NCBI RefSeq assembly: GCF_016595675.1
Contig: NZ_JAENJH010000008.1
Span: 1-64,000, forward strand
DNA length: 64,000 nt
Reading direction: 5' to 3'
From: Prauserella cavernicola
GTDB taxonomy: Bacteria; Actinomycetota; Actinomycetes; Mycobacteriales; Pseudonocardiaceae
Part shown: positions 26,701 through 32,711 of the stretch, one piece after another
Numbering within the stretch: the first letter of the stretch is position 1
Layout of the letters: every line of letters starts with the position of its first letter
The notes under the pieces: model-generated
Databases searched by the model: none
What the model was told of the DNA's origin: nothing
The model's input: the letters and a program-made list of their open reading frames with translations, nothing else
Program-made: the position numbers and the translations under genes

Positions 26701-28923
26701 CGGCTGGGTGGTGTCGCCTTCGGGCAACGGCGCCGGGCTCTGGTCACCGGGAACCGGCGACGGCGGGTCCTGCACACTCGGCACCGGCTGCTGCCCGCCC
26801 GTCGGCGGCGGCTGGACAGTGTTGCCGGTATCCGGAACCGGCGCCGGGCTCTGGCCGCCGGGCACCGGCGGGTCCTGCACGCCCGAACCGTTCGAATCCA
26901 CCTGGGGAGAGGGCTGGGTGGTGTTGCCTCCCGGCAGCGGCGCCGGGTCCTGGTCGCCGGGCAGCGACGCGGGCGGGCCCTGCTGATCGTTCGCGCCCGG
27001 CGAGACGACGCCGTCCTGTCCCGTCGGCGGAGCCGTCACTCCGCCGGGCGACTGGATCTGGCCGCCCACGGGGGGTGAGGTCACCGGCTCCGGGTTGTTC
27101 GGGGTGACGACCGGCGGCACGGTCGACGGCGTGGTGGGGTTGGTGCCGGTCGGGTTGCCGATGGCGCCGTGGGGACCGCCGCCCTGTGCCGGGTCTGGCC
27201 CCGGCCGGACGTCGGTGTGGCCGCCGACGGAATCGGCGGGCACGGTGCCGGTGTTGCCCGGACCGTTGCCGAACGCGTCGCTCCGAGGTCCGGTGCCACC
27301 GGAACCATTGTTGGCGACGACGTTCTCGCCGGAGTTGTTGGTGCCGAAGACATTGCTGCCGGGTCCGTTGCCGCCCAAGACATTGTTGCCGGGTCCGTTG
27401 TTGCCGACGTTGCCGCCGACGTTGTTGCCGGACCCGTTGCTGCCGCCGACGACGTTGTCCCCCGGGCCGTTGTTCCCAGCACCGATGTTGCCGGGCCCGG
27501 AGCCACCGACGACGTTCTCGCCGGAACCGTTGTTCCCAGCACCATTGTTCCCGGCACCATTGTTCCCAGCACCGTTGTTGCCAGCACCGTTGTTGCCAGG
27601 CCCGTTGCTGCCCGAGCCGTTGTTGCCGAAGCCGGTGTTGCCTGGCCCGTTGTTGCCAGGCCCGTTGCCAGCGAACACGTTCTCACCGGATCCGTTGCCA
27701 CCCGGCCCGTTGTTCGCGGCACCGTTCCCGGACCCGTTGTGTCCGGAGCCGTTTCCAGATCCGTTGTCACCGCTGCCGTTGTTCCCGAAGGCGTTGTCGC
27801 CGCCACCGTTGTCACCCGAGCCGTTGCCACCGGGGCCGTTACCCGCTCCACCTCCGGCACCGTTGTTGCCGCCGACGTTGTCGCCCGACGAACCGCCGGG
27901 ACCGTCGCCGATCACCTCGCCGCCGGAGCCCACCTGCTCGGGCGCGGAGTTCCCGCTGGAGCCGTCCTGGCCGCGCGAGCCGGAACCACCGGGGCCGTCG
28001 CCGCCGAGGTACTTGTCCAGCAGGTCACCGAGCGCGCCGCCACCGACTCCGGCCAGCCCGGAGAACGCGCCCGCGGTCGCCGCGTAGGGGTTCAGCTCGA
28101 ACTCGCCCTCGGTGGCGTACTTGTAGAGCGCCTCGGTGAAGACCTCGTGGAACGACTCGGTGCCGATGTCGGTGATGTTGTCCAGCGCGCCCTTGGCCCA
28201 GTCGTCGCCGAAGCGCTTGGCGAACGCCGTGTTGAGCATCTTGTTGAGCCCGGCGCCGACGATCGCGCCCAGTCCGCCCGCCAGCGGGGCCAGCGCGGCG
28301 CCCATCGCGCCTACCGCGGCCGCGTTCTTCGTGTGGTCGGTGTTCCACTCGTCGCGCGTTCCCATGCCGTACTGGGTCACCTGCGCGGCGACGTCGACGA
28401 GCAACTGGAAGGCGATGCTGAAGGTCGCGAGCTTGATGACCTCGGCGAGAACCTTGCCCAGCACCGTGTTGATGAAGAACCGCACGATGGGGATGCGGGC
28501 GGCCAGCCACGCCATCGACGCGCCGCCGGTGAACGGCGCGAGCTTGATCGCCAGCGCGATCTCCGCCAGCAGCGCGATCAGCGAGTTGATGATGACGAGC
28601 TTCATGTACTCGACATCGAGGGCCAGGTCTTCCAGGTATTCGCCCAGCCCGTTGAACAGTTCCGCGGCCGCGTAGATGAGCCGGTCGCCCTCGATGAACG
28701 GGCTCACCCGCTGGATGAAGGCGCGGGCCGCTTCCCCTTCGAAGTTCGACCTGATGGAGTCGACAGCGCCGCGGAGGCCCTCGGCCAAGGTGGCCAGGTC
28801 CTCCGCGGAGCCCTGCCATTCAGCGGCCAGAGCGCGAAGCTTGTCCTCGTTGGCGTCCGGCCACTCCTCGCCGGTGAGCACCTGGAACAGCTTCGCCACT
28901 TCCGGGCTGACCATCATGGCCAT
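11722..28923 (-). CDS. Giant type VII-associated polymorphic toxin, 5733 residues
   Basis: Residues ~1-310 are a WXG100-like/CpnT-type helical N-domain with hydrophobic segments (about 108-190), the usual ESX targeting part of actinobacterial toxins. A Gly/Asn-rich array (~311-560) and Pro/Gln-rich region (to ~1100) follow. A first papain-fold (Tox-PL-like) domain has Cys1172, His1254 and Asp1269. A protein-glutaminase domain has Cys1360, His1412 and Asp1433. Coiled coil runs ~1808-2221, then a beta-rich region with three related modules to ~3880. A second Tox-PL-like domain has Cys4171, His4242 and Asp4258. After ~900 unassigned residues comes an HD domain (His5191, His5225-Asp5226). The C-terminus is a Tox-PL-like fold with His at the Cys position. 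Predicted activity is glutamine deamidation or thiol proteolysis of unknown targets. ATG at 28923 lies nine bases after the previous gene. Confidence 0.88.
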   Translation of the reverse strand: MAMMVSPEVAKLFQVLTGEEWPDANEDKLRALAAEWQGSAEDLATLAEGLRGAVDSIRSNFEGEAARAFIQRVSPFIEGDRLIYAAAELFNGLGEYLEDLALDVEYMKLVIINSLIALLAEIALAIKLAPFTGGASMAWLAARIPIVRFFINTVLGKVLAEVIKLATFSIAFQLLVDVAAQVTQYGMGTRDEWNTDHTKNAAAVGAMGAALAPLAGGLGAIVGAGLNKMLNTAFAKRFGDDWAKGALDNITDIGTESFHEVFTEALYKYATEGEFELNPYAATAGAFSGLAGVGGGALGDLLDKYLGGDGPGGSGSRGQDGSSGNSAPEQVGSGGEVIGDGPGGSSGDNVGGNNGAGGGAGNGPGGNGSGDNGGGDNAFGNNGSGDNGSGNGSGHNGSGNGAANNGPGGNGSGENVFAGNGPGNNGPGNTGFGNNGSGSNGPGNNGAGNNGAGNNGAGNNGAGNNGSGENVVGGSGPGNIGAGNNGPGDNVVGGSNGSGNNVGGNVGNNGPGNNVLGGNGPGSNVFGTNNSGENVVANNGSGGTGPRSDAFGNGPGNTGTVPADSVGGHTDVRPGPDPAQGGGPHGAIGNPTGTNPTTPSTVPPVVTPNNPEPVTSPPVGGQIQSPGGVTAPPTGQDGVVSPGANDQQGPPASLPGDQDPAPLPGGNTTQPSPQVDSNGSGVQDPPVPGGQSPAPVPDTGNTVQPPPTGGQQPVPSVQDPPSPVPGDQSPAPLPEGDTTQPPPVPDGGTVQTPVASDGSGVQSPPPVPGGQNPAPVPEGGTVQAPVDSNGSGVQDPPSPVPGNQSPAPLPGSDTPGQQPPAGDSGNTDATTPDGRQDPPAPGRGDQQAPPAGGQDNPNAAPSGREGDQTPNPASGQQDPNTPSSTPDPESQTSSVTAPPPQGDSSRQAPPPQSESTADQTTNNQQGDQTAPPVAPPVTGPTGNSSQSAPNPVAPPTTQSPSTPATNTPTSNTTTSPNTTTTPSTRPPGTTGGKNRKPAPGSENADSNPQTTSTTDVPTMTEPSTPSPESAHAVVGDPTGPGGPTTTHADNQGPPKPVVPEANVHTDSVGAPFETGQSSTPAPPAPSTNTPPANTPNPGSGKRSRDTFESDGGPSTHFDPPGARERPETLNPGSDQDNAALREVVPPGRSHVDPILWFDKVRGARPDQNFADCLACSVAGFMTWNGMPEVAGSLPGGPPRGATTWAAERLNSPWEQTGWGTDSFTEVGDRVRKGGHGSAAVVVGFPPPDVRRPGHSWLVVNHLGDVRLLDLQQQTNERFSDAALPDFGRVDAIVDLANDRDPSMDTMFRDVIDLNQVDLDPNPGTSMTMAQEYYQDLATSTFDHPTDGQLPIPSRHPEDGCYIRAHLWSEMLKDWGADVRKVYVGSGAGLQTQSNFAYGATNNVPQPINWTYHVAPLISVDPQNGNGPDWVVLDPAMNHGVLPLRDWLTLAGAEGGYSEQDLTQARPHPDSYEGPLGPDETRVMVTEDHSVFPPWVWSSLGFPGSLAAADNLMLEYQNLLRDYSNEATVRQEFRDWHDSLPPIAQGNFDVLNTQLDPSGRREFHDWFRSLTPDERGGFTNTLNNPHSTVDSLVPSWDNRAEAAHRLVNNLDPGSLGAARDWAETNVRNNHDTNSDPVLLDRITDVIAHRFHTEGQFAAIAESVSLGFEHGTLRPVDLDGPDLGGAANPSGGADNPGDVAMTGNDGPAANPQQVNWLDTVPDAALQEPGGQFDINEFLNFDAQQNGDNTFHTDSVGAPLPPSNQGESSSQHDPTSGERTGPETTQQNTNGTNNGTNNGNTGTNDQNNQHNDTVRGAERTVADVTTARDNIEAAYGRAWNSHQNAHQHLLSVERSAREAEGAVIGTQEAQDRANQRVQQAQNRFDELTAQDTQRTRARDDFATANPDLEVRIIRTQEAAEDARADLAAVNGNPDRLDAEVRRLADEVRHLTALQNQLDALTTQQAAAQSAARAAGQALDQVRAEAAVIQQSTDAAVTANNNAARALDDARTAVETAARELAAAQDNRPAAATLTGDAGNSLTDIRTAADDVTTTLTGLTGHDNRIDQATQDAQRFTEQRDQHGGRLGDIDTRLEQIERQLGDLPPRDDANPDPRVETDRRTLHDEQTNLRTEREHVSGSRDEAEANRQRSQTTADDLAADTGPRDRHDAARNNLRDTVDRLNQQLGDIRALETDSNTHRDAADTAEKDGQKAKDTAKDAATQGQTERGLTVLSGLPPHSRINIETITSLDGLADVVAELTGQNRDSVNTQLVNLGTDGLAAALNEGRIQLTGPDGNTTDVAVQADLHRPHDTRTAPQHQQPSSVKKDVAEETSTPLGESTSSSIPVRIPLMFVSPFDAVGGAIRPMVYAGAQLKRSQKFDSTTGSSTSTGTEQSLYVPTTMSITATVPGATPGVAKVDAGLRLPDITPGTAPAGPVPRTAFGGELTPARVPVPIAFVDQLGTSENASKQLTEQLLAPAGNPPPATVTVGGTDVTITPTGNPSITYVGTTSVDHTTAASHGTSSSVTRGSDAIFGAGLYGGLKGWFAGLFTDFSTGATDGTNPANEKSTSRTGNDTELVYTLDRDMRVGDGDNAVHGTVSSSVQVPVSLARSLGLPVPPHLDGSRPTTDHGQPYVFGRDNISEVKSDAIIDFLSNKLVKIESPPNGNTTGDGRELDPGGREAVQNRFGSKDGARDAIYNAMHGGEQLTWHRDGRVHTAVVYAKPVAPETTSPSGKTGLSTEDKNSEQFRRAYDGKRTFQGGIGGAFRPTGTDVPNPDAPKTTPEAGNPNPYQGSATTSSGAPRAGLTFGWDFGTSNKSGYTGKDGRAGKYDGDIRDYDGALDFVVVQSSRKTPGWGRQFFLGGRMLFGGDAASRITQPSRPEINQAFTDGTASRHVHTGRVDDAITVSTPADKLEWSTTPVPPSGMRPGIYLGAPPELAPDTQVNRDRTGEFVTLEHLRITPDATEAAKIALSKRLTPIDGPGDVTRTPPAYSGNWSSPGQREFVDSRSDGDTTYVYKESALTAPGSTPGDAVSEFIGQVGSRGTATQSFSGQPHTTGQMSQPGRLTDFTGELKGSATFHSPRVVSVRPNGTLRRNQAGDSVLGSTKSSGFGVDLGVSGNVMPQREGRTGAALRGIIGGGWKKGQSQANDLTPGGKQTSEYQGPTVFVATDVRYTFEADMFLRNMFTTGTFDTVQVTVDVPDGAFEEMPVANAVDLFESMGLPVPPELREAVPEAKTDVPTPSHSLLGQGDGYNSFSDTAVTRSTLNDPGLTAVTDRLTELGVTDKNWQREILDQVGKHLNTPAGHVWLRDVLAGDDGHGGLISVPNSGLALEDVVDIRVTATSNPDAATGPGERSTVPDKQTNADSLSSSKQTKNSTTWAGAAALEAGMVYRETPAVPPGQPDSSGTIQQAPPEPGSTFASVTPQVFGISTSTKTDEVAPESFSEKVTSQTDVNKVGRSTHGVDYHLDISRRRAPMPAVSTPFLDVPMLVDRDKTNDAPVTLPGVVDLVSPGTDTSPPLTQPANPPTFEVMDTAPGRGLMFDKSGGWRIEKIGLNTVNAIHDSLYALLSNKQLSENPGPVSADRIRAAAESTSGYTRPGSNSETHAHNATKGTSLRQGMNSIFTSGDYSISRILGNRHVTYDSLFDAGITGEFRPDSFRFEAALPEGTELNLSKDFESGTPTGKSKVVSTSSGPSLPWFAGDSGKAAGPAPTTTTTGPPVAEGITIDDTEASSGKKGGTSGVTYEGRSYLYTADADFFVKVKRYGSNWTQHPFSSMADLFRGGQHHNVMKIGSTDDMQVRVWENEALDKGLLTLGDVFQHAGKDAPENHTVVRNGSGATIHGPDRQAPDAPAPDVNRPRGRNLHVGNDVTIETLRTFVGGLPTDMRPSTYTVEPGSALTPDGITDAVRGLPEPPKPDPGQSTTNATNGTTNSGGTNNTGGTNNTTTTESNGQRNGSVPPATDTRTPAPRPNPSGSTSEGTSGRQGNTTSQPQPTPQTGTTPRTAPGQNTSSQQTPQAPQQNQTTQHDTRTVPGHESQVRYHPPAESSRGTQQDPSTRAHGAQTTSGEQPASRVQNPPSEPTMSGALPAEDPSPGTNNGPETVRRVVDPDLTGGTGRAAPVSTRGTLEAGQALTAPEGSAISRGSFRSVADEEGYFSARYGNTRGIDEGWNTDNCLPVTIQGSFAVMENDTFVAGPGGPTRIGDVNDLVGTDFREAGYTEIHEHMRTQDPGAQGIVFVGGAGQDGHYFLVHTDDRGVVNFVDVKNESMADLDTPRPVTGFAPLPWTGATEMTPGPVVDPGRTGGVGDLPAPGRPLDPERLSAEQRDQLTRQGARAIVADPRANPVENLLDAVTRSLDEHAPKEHTRLAAAVTAAAARPRGYFDLASVAEEAGLTVHVLDHFGAWHPYGPSTGRPVHVVDATVNGVPRFVATEQVVELGRAGVVYPGSTTTADSSGTQLEHRGEFEVETIAGEHFVRMYTAVYDAAQPGSQHKDVHQDRRTGEITVSTGSGSIGWVSGGRPMRALQWIEKYRNDQARKNEDQYTPLVRSYLVPLEKYVAASENARSERVARGDVTMNVDQGGDVNQFGLRGDDLAELQRHAVDGSLVTYAPDGGEQRAGADTSGRVEALSDLYARLGVSPGFRSTALGYDNDPWFSWKRDDKGDYTFDGFRNDPRALRELANRLRDGYALWVRPDVAAGANRSAFLEPDDGIPGDRGNSADRHEGDLRPRLNEFVNTLGPLANTVDTVTSAIRTGVGTVADDAMPSPLPADAGQVLTDLGETMKLETRRKELDAIEAVVRRMNGPDSGEGKLPLGTTRLSKLGELIEHGNSHHRSFDDTVIEPLAERMAADAVRDGRYEILGEASRQRLRELLGEHLENRLRQHFQELVAEGSDRAAALESLPPGGKKAGWLSGARLERFVNDVKAETLRDPEFGQVVRDAGLTVDSAVVREIIEGPVMDGVRRDTIDQVLRRDLIGLSPDVLGGLLRDALGDAFTDSVRDRISGESLLNAVDGPARQALADEVSTGSSRTVAHAVDTVDLPRVEHADVDAFMRTTVPEFATMAQIGATIAADALRTKADFDTRDSALGPFPNDFATWRDQYVPDSSYTQRNDPAEFRRQREIGARLSQTIEDGLAAPAPDTAKKILDQLLAGVDETATGYHDELRRKFDEVVKAEGGSTRYRAADTGQPMTYHEHAQMVLNQFLSLTAGDDDGARFVSREALAKAILFHDMDKLNSKNQYGDDQTRHDREPEHRGAVRYLNRFEGLWSSERDFRLARAIVDSDPFGGYLRGKLSAQQAHAFITGLAHDSGRPDGGRTTAHDVRGFFDEFHQYYQADYSSYSDQSVFVNPRTGAEQHGTPSGIVELARDGRNTPFHKTADGRHFEYSDTAGEGRTSYRQKIAELRELFDRDVRAEDASRPASPVPGRSGASTPVHDGASADPLRRLIDPDLTGGAGRVAPSAGPVPDAPADLLAAVPPGTRFADPATFVSLIDPGGDHPGHVERALAFHATFHGEATAVGTGQPVPDLRYAPELFSRGADGVAEVLDRVTNAGHGAAAVLLGQGADGTEHAWNVVNHDGEVSIVDTGSGTVVPADSRALAWLDQVYAVPVDADGRFLTDGAPPPVLPADADAYTVAEHERAERAYRIREAAAAGEDIPVPGTGGRLVPTIDGLRLVGAAITVELAAELAVLSGRRLIVLVIGPDAVEDERDDDPVGEHLLLRVPPRGRPEPVEDPSAR
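27230..27995 (-). repeat. Gly/Asn-rich pentapeptide-like array in the giant toxin
   Basis: Codons for NNGAG, NNGPG, DNGSG and ENVVGG units repeat through residues ~311-560. In DNA the units are 15-base steps, several identical (27540-27600). It encodes an extended, uncharged linker between the helical N-domain and the Pro/Gln-rich region. Confidence 0.8.
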
Positions 28924-28932
28924 GACGAATAC

Positions 28933-29244
28933 CTACTCGTGCGGGGTCGCGCTGTCGGCGTCGTCGTTGGTCTGGTCGAAGTTCTTCGCCACCAGCAACG
29001 TGCTCTCCGCGAGACCGCCGACGCCGTCCTCCAGCAGCGTCAGGAACTCGAGGGCCTTGCCCTCACCCGGCTTGTAGTTCTCGTCGAACTGCTGGCCCAT
29101 CTCGCCGGTCCCGCCCGCGTCCCCGTACTGCTCGGTCGCCGTGCGGACCCGCCTGGTGATGTTGTTCGCCAGATCCGACCAGTGGTCCAGGTTCAGCCCG
29201 CCCTGGTTCAGAGCGTTGATGTCGACATACAGACGATCGCTCAT
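28933..29244 (-). CDS. Small ESX-associated helical protein, 103 residues
   Basis: The ATG at 29244 overlaps the preceding stop codon as ATGA, which decides the start. The product has two predicted helices (DHWSDLANNITRRVRTATEQ and KALEFLTLLEDGVGGLAES) separated by a Gly-rich turn GTGEMGQQFDENYKPG, and an acidic tail. That outline matches type VII secretion target/EspC-like proteins, although there is no strict WXG motif. It precedes the giant toxin by nine bases, and the toxin has its own WXG100-like N-domain, so this is a plausible secretion partner or chaperone for it. Partnership is inferred from position only. Confidence 0.75.
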   Translation of the reverse strand: MSDRLYVDINALNQGGLNLDHWSDLANNITRRVRTATEQYGDAGGTGEMGQQFDENYKPGEGKALEFLTLLEDGVGGLAESTLLVAKNFDQTNDDADSATPHE

Positions 29245-29636
29245 TGTCGTCCCTTCCTCGCGTCCTTGAGTGCCTCGTCGAACATCGCGTCCAGATCGGG
29301 GCCCGACTCCCGCAGCTTCTCCAGGTCGAGTCCCTCCGGGATGAGCCCCGCCATCGCCGAGCTCGTCGCGGCGGCCGCCTCGTCCTGGGCATCGGTGACC
29401 ACCTCGACGATCTTCGCGGCGAGCTCCTTGGGAGCCATGTCGCGCCACCGCTTGCCGTTGAGCGTCAGCTCCGTGAGCTTGCCCTGGCTGTCGACGGTGG
29501 CCTGGATGGCCCGGTCCTTCGACGTCGCCGTGGCCGTGACGTCCTGGAGCTTGCCGAACGCTCCGGCGAGCTCCTCCTGTTTGGCGCGCATCTCGCGCAT
29601 CGCCTCGTCGAGCTGGTTGTGCAGGGGCGAGAACAT
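29241..29636 (-). CDS. YbaB/EbfC-family protein of an ESX locus
   Basis: The 131-residue product has the YbaB/EbfC outline: an N-terminal helix (HNQLDEAMREMRAKQEELA), a three-stranded sheet (ATVDSQGKLTELTLNGK) and a long C-terminal helix. YbaB paralogues recur in ESX loci (EspL-type) and may act as substrate chaperones instead of nucleoid proteins. The last helix is followed by an acidic/basic tail. ATG at 29636 has AGGAG upstream. The gene sits eight bases after the 1013-residue gene and overlaps the next one by four bases, so expression is surely coupled. Confidence 0.85.
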   Translation of the reverse strand: MFSPLHNQLDEAMREMRAKQEELAGAFGKLQDVTATATSKDRAIQATVDSQGKLTELTLNGKRWRDMAPKELAAKIVEVVTDAQDEAAAATSSAMAGLIPEGLDLEKLRESGPDLDAMFDEALKDARKGRQ

Positions 29637-29644
29637 CGCGGCTC

Positions 29645-32600
29645 CTAACCGTTCGCGGTCTGCTCGGTGGTCTCGGTGGTCTCCTTCGCCGGCTTCTGGT
29701 CGACGGGCTTGCCGCGGTGGGAACTCGTGCCGACGTGCACGTGGGTCGGCGCGAGCGGCTCGTCGGTCTCGTTGGCGACGTCGCTGGGCAGTCCGACGAT
29801 GCCGTTGCCCGCCATGCTGTCGGTGCCCCAGATCTTGTCGTCCTCCGAGAGCCAGGTCTGGCGCTCGCGTTCCTTGCTGTCGCCCTGACCGCCGCCTCCC
29901 GGAGGCATCATCGGCGGCATCATCGGCATGCCGCCTCGGCCGTTCTGTTCGCCGGGGTTGAACGCCGAGTTGTTCCCGTTACCGTCCTGGTCCTGCCCGG
30001 ACCAGTCCGACCAGCCCTCGCCACCGAAGTTTCCGCCGGCGTTGCCTCCCGAGTTGCCGCCGGGGCCGTCGCCGAAGCCGTTGCCGCCGTTGGACTCGCC
30101 CTGGTTTCCGCTGGGGAAGTCCGAACCGGAACCGCCGGAGAAGTCCGGGTTTCCCGCGCCGCCCGCGAAGTTCGAGTCCCCGCTGCCGGGTAGGCCCTCG
30201 AAGTTCGGAGTGTCCTGGCCTCCGCCGCCTCCGACGTTGGAGTCGCCGCTACCGAACTCGGGGACATCCGGCAGGTTCGGGTTATCGACGGGAAAGTTGT
30301 CTCCCGGCTGGTTCTGGTTGTTGTCGCCGGGAAGGTTCTGGTTGTTGTCCCCCGGCAGCTCCGAGAACAGGTCCTCGAGGTTCTGGTCGCCGGGCGAGTT
30401 CTGGTCGTTGCCGCCGCCGAAGGAGTTGTCGTCGCCGGTGAGGTCCGACCACCAGTCCCGCAAGTTCTCGTCGTTGCCGCCGGGCAGCTGGTTGCTGTCC
30501 CCCTGGCCCTGCGAGAGCAGGTCCTCGAGGTTCTGGTTGCCGGGCAGGTTCTGGTCGCTGCCGCCCGGCGGGGTCTGGTTGCTGTCGCCGAGGTTGGAGA
30601 ACAGGTCCTGCAGGTTCTGGTTGCCCGGCAGGTTCGGGTCGTTGCCACCGGGCAGCTGGTTGCCCTCGCCCTGCCCCTGCGCGAACATCTCCTGCAGGTC
30701 CTGGTTGCCGGGCAGGTTCTGGTCACTGCCGCCCGGCGGGATCTGGTTGCTGTCGCCCAGGTTGGGGATGAGGTCCTGCAGGCTCTGCTCGTTGCCCTGC
30801 TGCTGCGGGAGATCCGGTGAGTTGTTGCCGAACCCGTCGCCGTTGAAGGCGTTGCCCTCGGATCCGATGGGCGGGTTCTGGTTGCCGAACCGGTTGCTGT
30901 TCGGCGTGCCGTTCGAGCCTCCGAAGCCACCGGGCGGCGGCATGAAACCACCGGGCGGGACGGTGCCGTTGCCGAAGGAGTTGTCCCCTCCGGTGCCGAA
31001 CGGGTTGTCGCCGCCGCCGAACGAGTTGTCGCCCCCGCTGCCGAACGGGTTGTCCCCGCCACCGCCGAACGAGTTGTCTCCGCCGGAGCCGAAGGGATTG
31101 TCGCCGCCGCCAAAGGAGTTGTCGCCCCCGCTGCCGAACGGGTTGTCCCCGCCGCCAAAGGAGTTGTCGCCCCCACTACCGAACGGGTTGTCCCCGCCGC
31201 CAAAGGAGTTGTCGCCCCCACTACCGAAGGGATTGTCCCCACCGCCGAACGAGTTATCGCCCCCACTACCGAAGGGATTGTCCCCACCGCCAAAGGAGTT
31301 GTCGCCGCCGTCCCCGAACGGGTTGTCCCCGCCACCGCCGAACGGGTTGTCGCCGCCCCCGGCGTTGTCGTCCCCGCCGCCGAACAGGTCGCGGATGTCG
31401 TCCTCGTCGAGGCCGCCACCGCCGCCGTCGTCACCGCCGCCGCCGTTGTTGTCGCCGTCGCCGAAGAGATCGAGGATGTCGTCCTCGCTGAGTCCGTTGT
31501 CGCCGCCGAACCCGTTGTCACCGCCGAGGCCGTTGTCCCCGCCACCGGGCGGGGGCAACATGGTGGGCGGCACGATGTCCTCCAGCGGTCCCTTCGATCG
31601 CTGGTACTCGGTGTCGAGCGTGGTCATGAGGTCTCGGGCCGACGTGTCGAGCGATTCCAGCTTCTCGAGCAGGTGGTCGGAGATGTGCTTGTTGATGGTG
31701 CCCCACGTGCCCGGACTGTCCAGCGGCCCGGAGAGCTCGGGGAAGCCGGGCGGCAGCGGCGCCGGCGTGAAGGTGTTCGTGCCGGTCACCTCGGCGCCGA
31801 TCGGGATACCGAGCAACGTCTTCTCGGTGAACACGGGCGCGGTGTTCGCCGAGGACGAGTAGTTCTTCACGACGCCCTCGATGTAGGACAGCGCGAGATC
31901 CCTGGAGTTCTTGTTCGACAGGATGTCGAGCGCGTAGTTCGGCGTGCCGTGCACCAGCCCCATGCCACGGATGTAGGTCCGGACGTTGCCGATGACGGCG
32001 CTCATCGTGTCCTGCAGGAGGGTGCGGAGCTGGTTCGAGTACTGGTACCACGCCTCGGACATGCCCTGCGCGAAGCGGCTGAGCGCGTTCGCGATGTCGG
32101 CGATGCCCTGGGACGTCTGGCGTTCGTCCACGATCTGCATCCGGAGGTCTTCGAGGGTGTTGGCGAACTGCAGCACCTGCTGCCGGATCGCGTAGGCCGC
32201 CTTGCCCTTGAACGCCGAGTCGTCACTGTTGAGCTTCTGCGACCAGCCCTGCAGGACCTCGTGGTTGGCGTTGAGCCAGTTCACGTAGTGGTCGACCGCC
32301 GCCTTGGAGTCCCACAGCTTGCTCACGTCCATCAGCCCGGCCTTGCCGTCCTTGAGCTGGTCCACGACGTCGTTGAGCTCGTCGAGGCCGTTGGTCCAGG
32401 CGTCCACCTTGGCCTGGTCCTTGTAGACCGAGATGTACCACTTCTCCCACGCGTGATAGCTGTACGCGTCACCGCCGGACTGGGTGTCGCTCGACTGGTC
32501 GTCCCCCGCGACCGCCCCGCCGTCGGTCTTGAACCAGCCCTGCTCTCCGGCGCCGTTCTCCACCGGGGTGTGGATGTCGGGCCCCATCCCCGTGGTGGAG

Positions 32601-32686
32601 AAGACGGCCTGCTCGAACGTGATGTTCGAGGTGTCCTCGCCGACCACGGGCGGTTCGCTCGGCCCGGTCCCCTCGGGTGTCGTCAT
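29645..32686 (-). CDS. ESX substrate-like protein with long Gly/Asp/Asn repeats
   Basis: Residues ~60-280 of 1013 form an alpha-helical domain rich in Trp and Tyr (HAWEKWYISVYKD, VDHYVNWLNANHEVLQGW), reminiscent of long PPE- or EspB-like ESX substrates. Residues ~380-1000 are low-complexity: about eight 14-15-residue GGDNPFGSGGDNSFG units, then ~33-residue units with QNLPGNQNLEDL and SNQLPGGND, then Gly/Asn/Ser-rich sequence. The C-terminus is short and basic. No signal peptide is seen. The ATG is 25 bases downstream of the 816-residue gene. Placement among WXG100-like genes suggests a secreted or surface partner; the exact role is unknown. Confidence 0.75.
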   Translation of the reverse strand: MTTPEGTGPSEPPVVGEDTSNITFEQAVFSTTGMGPDIHTPVENGAGEQGWFKTDGGAVAGDDQSSDTQSGGDAYSYHAWEKWYISVYKDQAKVDAWTNGLDELNDVVDQLKDGKAGLMDVSKLWDSKAAVDHYVNWLNANHEVLQGWSQKLNSDDSAFKGKAAYAIRQQVLQFANTLEDLRMQIVDERQTSQGIADIANALSRFAQGMSEAWYQYSNQLRTLLQDTMSAVIGNVRTYIRGMGLVHGTPNYALDILSNKNSRDLALSYIEGVVKNYSSSANTAPVFTEKTLLGIPIGAEVTGTNTFTPAPLPPGFPELSGPLDSPGTWGTINKHISDHLLEKLESLDTSARDLMTTLDTEYQRSKGPLEDIVPPTMLPPPGGGDNGLGGDNGFGGDNGLSEDDILDLFGDGDNNGGGGDDGGGGGLDEDDIRDLFGGGDDNAGGGDNPFGGGGDNPFGDGGDNSFGGGDNPFGSGGDNSFGGGDNPFGSGGDNSFGGGDNPFGSGGDNSFGGGDNPFGSGGDNSFGGGDNPFGSGGDNSFGGGGDNPFGSGGDNSFGGGDNPFGTGGDNSFGNGTVPPGGFMPPPGGFGGSNGTPNSNRFGNQNPPIGSEGNAFNGDGFGNNSPDLPQQQGNEQSLQDLIPNLGDSNQIPPGGSDQNLPGNQDLQEMFAQGQGEGNQLPGGNDPNLPGNQNLQDLFSNLGDSNQTPPGGSDQNLPGNQNLEDLLSQGQGDSNQLPGGNDENLRDWWSDLTGDDNSFGGGNDQNSPGDQNLEDLFSELPGDNNQNLPGDNNQNQPGDNFPVDNPNLPDVPEFGSGDSNVGGGGGQDTPNFEGLPGSGDSNFAGGAGNPDFSGGSGSDFPSGNQGESNGGNGFGDGPGGNSGGNAGGNFGGEGWSDWSGQDQDGNGNNSAFNPGEQNGRGGMPMMPPMMPPGGGGQGDSKERERQTWLSEDDKIWGTDSMAGNGIVGLPSDVANETDEPLAPTHVHVGTSSHRGKPVDQKPAKETTETTEQTANG
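30960..31340 (-). repeat. Tandem GGDNPFGSGGDNSFG-coding repeats
   Basis: About eight successive 42-45-base units are nearly identical in DNA. Four consecutive units (about 31080-31290) differ at only a few third positions. The homogeneity points to recent expansion, so copy number may vary between strains. Confidence 0.85.
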
Positions 32687-32711
32687 GACTGATCTCCACT
32701 TCCCTCTTCAG

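Noticed and set aside
30960-31340. Regular short repeats resembling a CRISPR-like array
   Set aside because: The units are contiguous multiples of three inside a coding frame, without unique spacers, and encode Gly/Asp/Asn repeats.
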